DNA from: Chloroflexota bacterium
Lineage (GTDB): Bacteria > Chloroflexota > UBA11872 > VXOZ01
Length of the DNA stretch: 44,352 nucleotides
Assembly (NCBI GenBank): GCA_026710945.1
Contig: JAPOQA010000019.1
Span: 1 to 44,352, forward strand
Reading direction: 5' to 3'
In this document: positions 35,292 through 44,352 of the stretch, in pieces
Position numbering within the stretch: the first letter of the stretch is position 1
Layout: each line of letters opens with the position of its first letter
Notes under the pieces: generated by a model
What the model was told of the DNA's origin: nothing
The model's input: the letters and a program-made list of their open reading frames with translations, nothing else
The model's database searches: none
Program-made: the position numbers and the translations under genes

Positions 35292-36344
35292 TTATTCTTT
35301 GACTGGGAATGTGACCGGCGCCCCGCCCTGGGCGGCGGACTGCACTGCAGCGACGAGGATTTCTGTCACGCGACGTCCGTCGTAGGGACCGGAAATCTGA
35401 GGCAGCGTACCACGTCCCTCAACCAGCGCGATGAGTTCTTCGATCGCGGCGGCACTACCGGAGACCGCGGCCGTAGCCGGCTCCAGCGCCTGCACGCCGT
35501 CGGCGGTCTCGATTGTGGCGGAAACGGCATTGCCCAAGCGGATTCGGCCGGTCTCTCCCAAGACCTCAATTTCGAAACCAGTGGCGACCCCTTGCGAGCC
35601 GCTGTAGAAGGCACGTACACCGTTCGAGAAGAGATAGAAGGCGCAAATGCCCGGGTCGGTGGCGGGATCGTGTCCGCCGTCGCCGGCGTAGCGCGGGCCG
35701 TAGTCCGCAAAGCGGTCGTCATAGCGGGCTGTCAGCCACGCCGGCTCACCATCGGCGAAAAAGCAAATCGCGTCCGTCAGGTGCGTGCCGTTGCGAAAGA
35801 GCATGGCGCGGGCGCCACCGAGCTTGGCGACAATCGTGCGCACGGGGCCGATGGCGCCGTTGCGGATGGCTGCACGCGCCTCGTACCACTGGGGCTGCCA
35901 GCGGCGGCTGTGATCGACGGACAGGAAGACGCCGTGTTTTTCAACGGCCGCGATCATGCGGTCGGCGTCGGCGAGGTTGGTGGCAAGCGGCTTTTCGCAG
36001 AAGATGGCGCGTGCACCGGCTTCCGCCGCGGCCACCGTGATGTCGGCGTGGCGGTCGTCCCCGGTCACCACGCTGACGATGTCGAGGTTCTCGCGTGCCA
36101 ACATCTCGCGATAGTCTTGGTGCTGGGTGATTCCCGGCCACCGGTGTTGCCACTTGGAAACAAAATCCTGCGTGCGGTCGGGCAGCAGGTCGCACACCGC
36201 GACGACCTCCGTCGCGGGCACGCAGTTGTAGCCCGCGGCATGCGAATGCGGCGCGGCAACGCCGTAAATGGGATGAGACAGCGATCGAGCCGGTTGACTG
36301 GCAATGCCGGTGCAGCCGACGATACCAACGCGGTAGGTAGCCAT
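35292..36344 (-). CDS. Gfo/Idh/MocA-family oxidoreductase
   Basis: A 350-residue NAD(P)-dependent dehydrogenase. The N-terminal Rossmann domain has YRVGIVGCTGI at the start and the family signature CEKPLATN near residue 120. The C-terminal GFO_IDH_MocA domain includes GGARAMLFRNGTHLTDAICFF near 175-195, with a His suited to catalysis, and the strand FEIEVLGETGRIRLGN. Substrates in this family are sugars, inositols or related polyols; this one cannot be specified. AAAGGAG lies 8 nt before the ATG. The long plus-strand open frame over the same bases is a shadow. Confidence 0.9.
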   Translation of the reverse strand: MATYRVGIVGCTGIASQPARSLSHPIYGVAAPHSHAAGYNCVPATEVVAVCDLLPDRTQDFVSKWQHRWPGITQHQDYREMLARENLDIVSVVTGDDRHADITVAAAEAGARAIFCEKPLATNLADADRMIAAVEKHGVFLSVDHSRRWQPQWYEARAAIRNGAIGPVRTIVAKLGGARAMLFRNGTHLTDAICFFADGEPAWLTARYDDRFADYGPRYAGDGGHDPATDPGICAFYLFSNGVRAFYSGSQGVATGFEIEVLGETGRIRLGNAVSATIETADGVQALEPATAAVSGSAAAIEELIALVEGRGTLPQISGPYDGRRVTEILVAAVQSAAQGGAPVTFPVKE

Positions 36345-36381
36345 CAGTGGACTCCTTTAGTCATTAGCCCGCTGGCTTACG

Positions 36382-36411
36382 TTTACGCGACTCCTCGTTC
36401 GATGCTACAAT
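36382..36411 (+). promoter_or_regulatory. Promoter of the tRNA-Ala gene
   Basis: TTTACG (36382-36387), an 18-nt spacer and TACAAT (36406-36411), ending 13 nt before the first tRNA base. Confidence 0.6.
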
Positions 36412-36424
36412 TATAGTCGAATGC

Positions 36425-36500
36425 GGGCCCGTAGCTCAGTTGGGAGAGCGCGTGAATGGCATTCACGAGGTCGTCGGTTCGACCCCGATCGGGTCCACCA
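36425..36500 (+). tRNA. tRNA-Ala (GGC)
   Basis: 76 nt. The acceptor stem GGGCCCG (36425-36431) pairs with CGGGTCC (36490-36496) and CCA is encoded at 36498-36500. The anticodon stem CGTGA/TCACG closes the 7-nt loop with GGC at 36458-36460. The T-arm reads GTTCGA in its loop. Confidence 0.97.
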
Positions 36501-36583
36501 AGCTAGAGAAAGCCGAGAACCTTCGCATTGAGGTTCCGGTTGGCGGTGTAGGCCGGCTTCTGGTCATGAGCCGACAGGCAAAT

Positions 36584-36594
36584 CCCCCCCCCCC
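36584..36594 (+). repeat. Run of 11 cytosines
   Basis: Eleven consecutive Cs downstream of the tRNA. Long mononucleotide runs are prone to length change and sequencing error. No gene overlaps it. Confidence 0.9.
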
Positions 36595-36636
36595 ACCTCG
36601 AACTCCGGCATTCCGACGGATACCCTTGCATAACCC

Positions 36637-36662
36637 GTCATTCCGGCGAAAGCCGGAATCCA
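36637..36662 (+). repeat. 26-bp palindromic repeat
   Basis: GTCATTCCGGC, GAAA, GCCGGAATCCA: an 8-bp perfect stem with a GAAA tetraloop. Same family as 15198-15223 and 19946-19971. The rest of the 487-bp gap 36501-36987 holds only degenerate CCCTCTTCC-type repeats. Confidence 0.85.
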
Positions 36663-36987
36663 GAGGCATTGGCATTCGGCGTCGGCATTGCCCGTGCAGA
36701 GCTATACGTCAATTCTTTCCACCCCTATCCCGGCCCTCTTCCATCAAGGGGAAGGTGTTTCGCAAAGTTTCCTCCAGGCGAGAAGAACTCCGGACACCCC
36801 TTCACGCGCAGACCTACTTGTTGCCCATCATAGCCAGCTTGAGTAAAGTACCACCAAGCTGTGGCGAGAGGTGTTGCGTGCGCGGCGTTCAATGACGTTG
36901 CGTTTGCACTGGTCAATTCCGGCAAACGGAGTTTCCTGCGGCCCAACTGCGCGGCTTCTCCATAGAGAATTAGGGAGCCACTAGGAA

Positions 36988-37356
36988 ATGACACTAAAGC
37001 TTACGGAGTTGATAGCCCGCGCGCCCTGGCGGGAGGCGGTTACCTACCGGGATACGTGGCCCCACGAGTACGTACTGATCGAGACGGACGGTCAGCAGGA
37101 GTTGCTGGAGGCCGTCTGCGAGCGCTTCCGCGCTGGAGAGGGCGTGGCGTGCCGCTTCTTTCGCATGAACAACACCTATCTGTTCATCGGCGACCACAAA
37201 TACTGGTTGATGACCCATTGGGATGACCTGGAACCTGGAGTGGACTACGTCCTGAACCGCGCACGTCTCTACCGGGACCGCCGCGATTTCGTCATCCAGC
37301 CCGGTGACACAGGCAAGCCGGAGGACTACCCAGCGAATCCGGCCCATCAGAGCTGA
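36988..37356 (+). CDS. Small protein of unknown function paired with a nuclease
   Basis: 122 residues; I do not recognise the family. It is rich in aromatic and charged residues (TYRDTWPHEYVLIE, FRMNNTYLFIGDHKYWLMTHWDDLEPGVDYVLNRARLYRDRRDF) with no membrane segment or signal peptide, so it is a compact soluble protein. AGGAA lies just before the ATG. It ends 11 nt before the PD-(D/E)XK nuclease gene, whose ribosome-binding site lies in that gap, so the two are probably one operon. It could be an inhibitor, specificity factor or partner of the nuclease; that is inference. Confidence 0.75.
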   Translation: MTLKLTELIARAPWREAVTYRDTWPHEYVLIETDGQQELLEAVCERFRAGEGVACRFFRMNNTYLFIGDHKYWLMTHWDDLEPGVDYVLNRARLYRDRRDFVIQPGDTGKPEDYPANPAHQS

Positions 37357-37367
37357 GGGAGAGTTCG

Positions 37368-38402
37368 ATGCCCGACAACGATACTCTGCTCGCGTACCTG
37401 GTTTCCAGCTTCCCTGGAAACACGGAGAACATCGCGACAGAAGCATTGCGCCACATTTTCGATCACTCAGACGCCTGCGGGGTGGCTTTGAACGACGTCA
37501 TTCAGTCCGGTGTCCGAGGTGTAAACGCGGTCACAACTGTAAAGACGCAGGTGACTCAAGAGGATGGAGCGCGTCCGGACTTAGTGGGATTCGACGAAAC
37601 TGGCGTGGAACGAGTGCTCATCGAGGTGAAGTTCTGGGCAGGCCTCACAGATAATCAGCCCAACGGATACATTGGAGTGCTCCCGGATGATGGTCCGGCG
37701 CTCCTGATGTTCCTGGTACCGGAGGAGCGAGTTCAGTCGCTTTGGCCGCAGTTGCAGGGACGGATTAGCCAGGAGTTCAGCACTCTAGTGGAGGTCGAAT
37801 CAGAGCGGAGATGTGTGCGTGTGGGGGATACGCAGAAGCACGTGATGATCGTAAGTTGGGGAAGTCTTCTCGATAGCATGGCGGCCAGGACCAGAGACTA
37901 TGCTGAGGCTGGTGTCGAAACTGAAATTCGCCAACTGCGCAGCCTAGCCAAGTACGCCGATGCCGGAGCGTTCAAGCCAATCGGTCGAGACGAGAAAGCC
38001 GGCTTGGATTCGGAAATGCGCCTACGTCAGTATAAGCGGCTCATTGACGCTGCTACCGAAAGGGGGATTGAGCAGGAGTGGGCCAGCCGGAAAGGCTTGA
38101 ATAGAACTCCTCGTGAGTACGGCTACGGTCGTTATGTCGGTCTTCGTGGGACGGTTGTGTGGTTTGGCATCAACGTCGAGCAATTTGAAAGAACTGGTGA
38201 AACTCCTTTGTGGGTAAATTGCTACGACTATCTGCAAGATAAGCCCTCCGCGGTACTGGACGCATTGCGCATGCAGGACTCTCAATGGGCCCCGGTCACG
38301 CTAAAGAGAGACGTTGAGTATCCGGAAATACTGGATGGCGTAGTAGATAGTTTGAGACAAGTCGCCGATGCCCTCCACCAAGTTCGTTTCCCAGCAACCT
38401 AA
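37368..38402 (+). CDS. PD-(D/E)XK nuclease superfamily protein
   Basis: A 344-residue protein with a PD-(D/E)XK-type core: D71 in RPDLVGF, then E86-V-K88 in LIEVKFWAGL, 15 residues later, followed by a conserved-looking Q near 95. The N-terminal 60 residues are helical. Residues 180-344 form a second domain containing YKRLIDAATERG and a beta-rich tail. Similar proteins occur as uncharacterised nucleases, often in defence or mobile contexts. GGGAGAG precedes the ATG. No methyltransferase or helicase is adjacent, so it is not a standard restriction system. DNA or RNA cleavage is a family expectation only. Confidence 0.8.
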   Translation: MPDNDTLLAYLVSSFPGNTENIATEALRHIFDHSDACGVALNDVIQSGVRGVNAVTTVKTQVTQEDGARPDLVGFDETGVERVLIEVKFWAGLTDNQPNGYIGVLPDDGPALLMFLVPEERVQSLWPQLQGRISQEFSTLVEVESERRCVRVGDTQKHVMIVSWGSLLDSMAARTRDYAEAGVETEIRQLRSLAKYADAGAFKPIGRDEKAGLDSEMRLRQYKRLIDAATERGIEQEWASRKGLNRTPREYGYGRYVGLRGTVVWFGINVEQFERTGETPLWVNCYDYLQDKPSAVLDALRMQDSQWAPVTLKRDVEYPEILDGVVDSLRQVADALHQVRFPAT

Positions 38403-38511
38403 CACCGCATCCACTGTCCGGCTCCGCTACGGAAGCCCCGCCACTTCTCGTAGCTTTTCATCTGCCTCAAGCGTATAGGTGTCAGATTACCGAAATGGGA
38501 TTGAGGGAATC

Positions 38512-39555
38512 ATGACAGACGAGATGTTACGGGTAGCAATCATCGGCTGTGGTCGGATGGGCCAAGAGTACGCGAAGTTCTATAGCTTGCTCGACAATAC
38601 TGAGATCGTTGCTATTGCCGAATACAATGACGAGCGGCGCAAGGCCGTCGGTGAGCAGTTCGGCGTTAAGGCGCTGTACAAGGACGCCGAGGAGATGTAT
38701 GGGCAGCTAGGCGAAGTCCCCGATCTCGCGGTCACTGTTCTCCCCGGCAAGTTCATCAAGGACGCGGTGATTGCCTCGGCCCAGGCGGGTGTGCGCGGCG
38801 TATCCACCGATAAGCCAATTGGCGCCCGGCTCTCCGAAGTGGACGCGATGATTGACACCTGCGCGGAACGCGGCGTCGTTTTTCACGGTGGCAATCTGCA
38901 AAGCGCCCGTACAGATATTCAAGAGGCCGCGAGCTGGCTGCGGCGCGGCGACTTTGGCGAGATACGGGGCGCAACCGTGCATGCATGGGGCGGTGAGATT
39001 TCAGGCGGCGGCTGCCAGCACATCGCCGTGCTCAGGCTGCTCACGCAGGCCGAGATCACCGAGGTGATTGCGTGGGGCAAGCCGCAAGAAGCCCTGGAAG
39101 CGGACGACGACACCGGCCTTATTATCAACGGCCGGTTCACCCTGAGCACCGGCATCGAGGCGCCTATTTTCGGCGAGCCAACTCCGTATCGCGGCGTCGA
39201 CGTCTGGACTGAGAATGCGCTCCTGCGCTGGGACTGGGGCGACGAGATGGACATCTATCAGGGGTTCGATGCAAATGGCGCGCGGGTCAAGTCCGACCGA
39301 AAGTTCACGCCATGCGTCTGGCCGCAGTATAGCTACCTTGCAAGCTCGATTTTGTCATTCATCTCGGCCGTTGAAAACGGCACCGAGATGGCTGTATCAG
39401 GCCACGACCTGCGCCAGTCCCTCGAGGCCGCGATTGCCGCAAAATACTCGGCCCTGTGGGGGTCGGTACCCCTCACGCTGCCGCTGGAGGACCGCTCGCT
39501 GGCGCTCTACCCACGCCCGTACCGGTGGCTGGGTGGCGACCATGCAGCCTTTTGA
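38512..39555 (+). CDS. Gfo/Idh/MocA-family oxidoreductase, second copy
   Basis: A 347-residue NAD(P)-dependent dehydrogenase, only distantly related to the protein at 35292-36344. The Rossmann motif is VAIIGCGRMGQEYAKF (residues 7-22). The EKP signature appears as DKPIGARL near 105. The C-terminal domain includes GGGCQHIAVLRLL and VDVWTENALLRWDWG. ATG at 38512 is chosen because GAGGGAATC precedes it; a GTG 33 nt upstream is less likely. It lies 109 nt after the nuclease gene. The substrate is unknown. Confidence 0.9.
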   Translation: MTDEMLRVAIIGCGRMGQEYAKFYSLLDNTEIVAIAEYNDERRKAVGEQFGVKALYKDAEEMYGQLGEVPDLAVTVLPGKFIKDAVIASAQAGVRGVSTDKPIGARLSEVDAMIDTCAERGVVFHGGNLQSARTDIQEAASWLRRGDFGEIRGATVHAWGGEISGGGCQHIAVLRLLTQAEITEVIAWGKPQEALEADDDTGLIINGRFTLSTGIEAPIFGEPTPYRGVDVWTENALLRWDWGDEMDIYQGFDANGARVKSDRKFTPCVWPQYSYLASSILSFISAVENGTEMAVSGHDLRQSLEAAIAAKYSALWGSVPLTLPLEDRSLALYPRPYRWLGGDHAAF

Positions 39556-40135
39556 CCTCTCCATGTCGGGCATGCCATAGCAATGAATGTGCTTAAAGGT
39601 CTAGACAAGTCTCGGATATTCACCTACTATTGATATTACGAGCTCCGATTGTCTAGTTGGTTTATTCAGTACAGTCCCATCCAATGCTACTCTCTGTTGT
39701 GAATTGGTTGTACTTGAAAGGCAATTAGAGGGCGCGTGCGAGCCAGGGGTGGTGCTCGCGTATGGTGTCCATGCAACGCATGGAAGGAGGAGGGCCTAGC
39801 GACTTGAACGACTCATATTACCGCGTATTTCTTACCTAAAGCACGATTTCAGGTCCCGCATGTCTATAGAAGGTTGTATCGTCCCTCTAATCTGAATGCC
39901 GACAAACAGAAAGTAGCTTGGGAACTGGGTGGCGCTGCCGTCCGGTCTTGATTGCTTGTCTCGTGGAAAGCTGGCTGTGTCCGGCTTTGTTGGCGTTTAC
40001 CTTCCTCTCTCGTCACCTCTCGCGGGAACCGTTCGTGCTGATGCTTGTCTCCACAGATTGTCCCCAGCTACGCCTTTTTCTATACGAATTGGCGGTACAG
40101 TGCTGTGGGGCAAAGGACAACGAGGAGAAACTGTG
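39556..40135 (+). other. 580-bp gene-free stretch with two hairpins
   Basis: No convincing gene. Hairpins lie at 39738-39759 (GCGAGC/GCTCGC) and 39769-39783 (CCATGC-AAC-GCATGG), followed directly by AAGGAGGAGG at about 39784. A possible short leader peptide (TTG start near 39804, 11 codons) would follow. The rest shows no repeats I recognise. Confidence 0.45.
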
Positions 40136-41818
40136 ATGAAGAGAATTCTGAAGTCGATTGTGGTGTTGCTTGCGGGTGTGCTCTTGCTTGCTGCGTGCGG
40201 AGCGGCGGCTACGGCGCCATCAGCGGCAATGGAAGAGTCTCAGGCAGAAGAGAGGCAGGCCGCGCCTCAAGCTGAGGCTAAAGAAGCTCCTGCTGCCGAG
40301 CGTGCACCTGCGGCAAAGGCTGAGGCTCCAGCATCCAGAAGCCAGTCGTCTCAATCAACGTCAAGCCAACCGGCAGTCCGGCCGCCGCAGCAGACCGCGG
40401 GCGCGACCACGTTTAAAGACTATCCACGCGCCACATTTGTTAATACGGTTCGCGACGCGGTTGCTACCTTCAGCCTGGATACCGACCGCACGTCGTTCCA
40501 TTTGGCCCTTAACTGGGCGCGCGCGGCGTATCGGGTGGAGCCGGATTCCGTGCGAGCAGAAGAATGGATCAACGCGTTCAACTATGACTACGCACTGCCG
40601 CTGCGCGATGATAGCTTTGCCATCGCTACGGACGTCATCCGGCATCCCCTGGACAGTGGCTTGCACCTGGCGCGTATTGCCTTCCAGGCCGCGGACCTCG
40701 CCTACGACGACACGCCGCTCAATGTAACCCTGGTGCTCGATGCCTCGGGTTCGATGCGCGAGGGCGATCGCGTGGCCATTGCCCGTGAAGCTGCGGAGAG
40801 TATCCGGCGCAGCTTGCGCGGCCAGGACCGCATTGCCGTGGTCCATTTCACCACCCGCGTGCTCGATAACCTGACGGTCGATCACCGGGAACCGGATGAC
40901 CGCGCCGTGAGGCGGTCAATCGACTTGCTGGAGCCGCATGGTTCCACGAACGTGCAGGCCGGTCTCGATCTGGGCGTGCAGCTTGCCGACCGCATCCGGC
41001 GCGAGCGTCCCGAAGCGTACAACTACATCATTCTCATGTCGGACGGTGTAGCGAACGTGGACGCCACCGACCCGTTCTCCATTTTGGAGTCGGCGGAAGA
41101 CCGTGACGACACCAATCCGTTGCGCCTCATCACCATTGGCGTCGGCATAGAGAACTATAACGACTACCTGCTCGAGCAATTGGCGCAGCATGGCAATGGC
41201 TGGTACCGCTATCTCAGCACGGTGGAGCAAGCCAGGGCGACGTTTAGCCGCGAAAACTGGCTCGCACTCTCCATCCCCTTTGCCGACCAGACCCGCGCCC
41301 AGGTGACGTGGGACCCGGACATGGTCGCGGTGTGGCGTATAGTCGGCTACGAGAACCGCGTTACTTCTGACGAGTCCTTCACCGAGGCGCGCAAGGAGTT
41401 CGCGGAGATTCCGGCGGGGGCGGCTACCACGGTGTTCTTTGAATTGCAGCTCACCGACGCAGGCCGGCGGGATACCGCCAGGCTCGGTGAGGTGGAGATA
41501 CGCTGGGTGACGCCTTCTTCTGGCGAATCCAACCGCCAGCACGCCACGCTGCTGAGCACGAGCGACGCGCTGGAGAATGCCCGGGCTGCGGCGTTCCTGC
41601 AATTTGGTTCAATTGTTGCTCTGGCAGCGGACCGCTACAGCAATTTGGACTTCGCGGAGTCGCCGGTGGACCGCGATCTGGCAATTTTGCTGGATGAACT
41701 CTGGTCACTGGACCGGCAGTTGGGCGATTTGACGTCGTACAAGGACTTCAGCTACCTGCTGGATTACCTGACGCAGACCGCGCAAAAGGAGCGGCCGGAC
41801 TCCGGCTACAGCCGGTAG
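40136..41818 (+). CDS. VWA-domain lipoprotein, YfbK family
   Basis: A 560-residue lipoprotein. The signal peptide ends in the lipobox LLLAAC with C21, followed by an Ala/Glu/Gln-rich linker to about residue 85. The YfbK-type N-domain follows (TFSLDTDRTSFHLAL..., VRAEEWINAFNYDY), then a von Willebrand factor A domain with MIDAS motif DASGSM (D202, S204, S206) and LMSDGVANV, and the C-terminal DUF3520-like domain (YENRVTSDESF, ALAADRYSNLDF). VWA domains bind metal and mediate protein contacts. The start is fixed by GAGGAG 8 nt before the ATG and by the lipobox position; the longer frame from 39929 is excluded. Ligand unknown. Confidence 0.9.
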   Translation: MKRILKSIVVLLAGVLLLAACGAAATAPSAAMEESQAEERQAAPQAEAKEAPAAERAPAAKAEAPASRSQSSQSTSSQPAVRPPQQTAGATTFKDYPRATFVNTVRDAVATFSLDTDRTSFHLALNWARAAYRVEPDSVRAEEWINAFNYDYALPLRDDSFAIATDVIRHPLDSGLHLARIAFQAADLAYDDTPLNVTLVLDASGSMREGDRVAIAREAAESIRRSLRGQDRIAVVHFTTRVLDNLTVDHREPDDRAVRRSIDLLEPHGSTNVQAGLDLGVQLADRIRRERPEAYNYIILMSDGVANVDATDPFSILESAEDRDDTNPLRLITIGVGIENYNDYLLEQLAQHGNGWYRYLSTVEQARATFSRENWLALSIPFADQTRAQVTWDPDMVAVWRIVGYENRVTSDESFTEARKEFAEIPAGAATTVFFELQLTDAGRRDTARLGEVEIRWVTPSSGESNRQHATLLSTSDALENARAAAFLQFGSIVALAADRYSNLDFAESPVDRDLAILLDELWSLDRQLGDLTSYKDFSYLLDYLTQTAQKERPDSGYSR

Positions 41819-41872
41819 TTCAGGCTTTAGGTAGTCCAACCCGCTTATTCTCAGTCTGAGCGCGGCGAACAT

Positions 41873-41911
41873 CACCCCCTGGAAACCGACGTTAGCGGTA
41901 TCCAGGGGGTG
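41873..41911 (+). terminator. Hairpin after the VWA lipoprotein gene
   Basis: An 11-bp perfect stem CACCCCCTGGA/TCCAGGGGGTG (41873-41883 with 41901-41911) with a 17-nt loop. No T-run follows, so termination may be weak or Rho-aided. Confidence 0.55.
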
Positions 41912-42000
41912 AATGGATTTCCGGCGTCCGCGGAAGTGAAGGATTTTTAATTGCGAGACATCCTGCTGCGTGTGTCACGATGGCGTCTGTTTGTGCTTCG

Positions 42001-42035
42001 AAAGGGGCTTGGCGCAGCATCCTCAGCACGAACGG
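42001..42035. repeat. Copy of the CCTCAGCACGAACGG repeat
   Basis: Shares its last 15 bases exactly with 33876-33890 and has similar left-hand bases. It lies 90 bp upstream of the rRNA promoter. Confidence 0.55.
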
Positions 42036-42125
42036 GCGAAGCGGCAGGCCGTGAACACTGACGATGGGTCGCGAAATGCGCAAGGCAACGGGTTGCAAGA
42101 GGTCATCACGACCGGCACGTGTTCC

Positions 42126-42155
42126 TTGACACCGTTGTGCGATGTTTGGTACATT
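42126..42155 (+). promoter_or_regulatory. Promoter of the 23S rRNA gene
   Basis: A perfect TTGACA (42126-42131), an 18-nt spacer and TACATT (42150-42155), with the predicted start about 75 nt before the 23S 5' end. A GC-rich discriminator (AGGGGATGCGCCC) follows. It implies that 23S is transcribed independently of 16S. Confidence 0.7.
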
Positions 42156-42238
42156 AGGGGATGCGCCCTAGAGATGGGGCGGTACATTAACAAGTGAATA
42201 TTGCGCAAGCAGAACTTCAATTTTGCCGATTAGAAGCA

Positions 42239-44352
<2,114 letters not shown>

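Noticed and set aside
35208-36416. Long plus-strand open frame (402 codons)
   Set aside because: It lies entirely antisense to a clear Gfo/Idh/MocA gene, has Arg/His/Gly-rich composition and no recognisable motif; it is a GC-driven shadow.
39929-40135. N-terminal extension of the VWA lipoprotein
   Set aside because: It would bury the lipobox signal peptide, which begins at the ATG at 40136 with GAGGAG upstream.

Overview
The window is 44 kb of high-GC bacterial DNA with about 26 protein genes, one tRNA and the first ~2.1 kb of a 23S rRNA gene that runs off the right edge. Traits I can see are unlinked rRNA (no 16S upstream of 23S), three Tat-type lipoprotein solute-binding proteins, NHL and PHP proteins, Gfo/Idh/MocA dehydrogenases and small dispersed palindromic repeats. 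Together these fit an uncultivated, free-living or host-associated Chloroflexota member, possibly near Dehalococcoidia/SAR202. That placement is an inference; the 23S fragment would decide it.

Layout. 1-422: three 109-bp tandem repeats. 423-1475: gpsA. 1705-6067: a two-gene molybdenum oxidoreductase operon (a fused four-cluster ferredoxin/NrfD membrane subunit plus a DMSO-reductase-family catalytic subunit) with a promoter and a strong terminator. 6228-6941: CcdA-like thiol/disulfide membrane protein. 7375-12152: two paralogous solute-binding lipoproteins flanking a subtilisin-like protein whose catalytic Asp and Ser are replaced by Glu and Cys. 12407-13567: M14-carboxypeptidase-like protein with eroded zinc motifs.

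13787-23601 (minus strand) is the metabolic centrepiece: mgsA-mgsB-mgsC, then soxD/A/G/B-like genes (mgdB-C-D-A), then a glutamine-synthetase-family gene (gmaS-like). This is the complete gene set of the N-methylglutamate pathway for monomethylamine. GmaS would make gamma-glutamylmethylamide, MgsABC would turn it into N-methylglutamate, and MgdABCD would oxidise that to glutamate plus a one-carbon unit on tetrahydrofolate.

23992-32783 (plus strand): SAM methyltransferase, third solute-binding lipoprotein, a phytoene-dehydrogenase-like gene split by a 1-nt frameshift, a large propeller/PHP protein, and a PrsW-like membrane protease fused to a six-repeat NHL propeller. 32816-36344 (minus strand): TlyA, a kilobase of repeat clusters, a RidA-like protein and a Gfo/Idh/MocA dehydrogenase. 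36425-41818 (plus strand): tRNA-Ala(GGC), a small protein paired with a PD-(D/E)XK nuclease, a second Gfo/Idh/MocA protein and a VWA/YfbK lipoprotein. 42126-44352: a sigma70-type promoter and 23S rRNA.

The strongest candidates for new biology are the methylamine island in a putative Chloroflexota genome, the Glu/His/Cys subtilase beside a zinc-site-deficient M14 protein, and the PrsW-NHL fusion.
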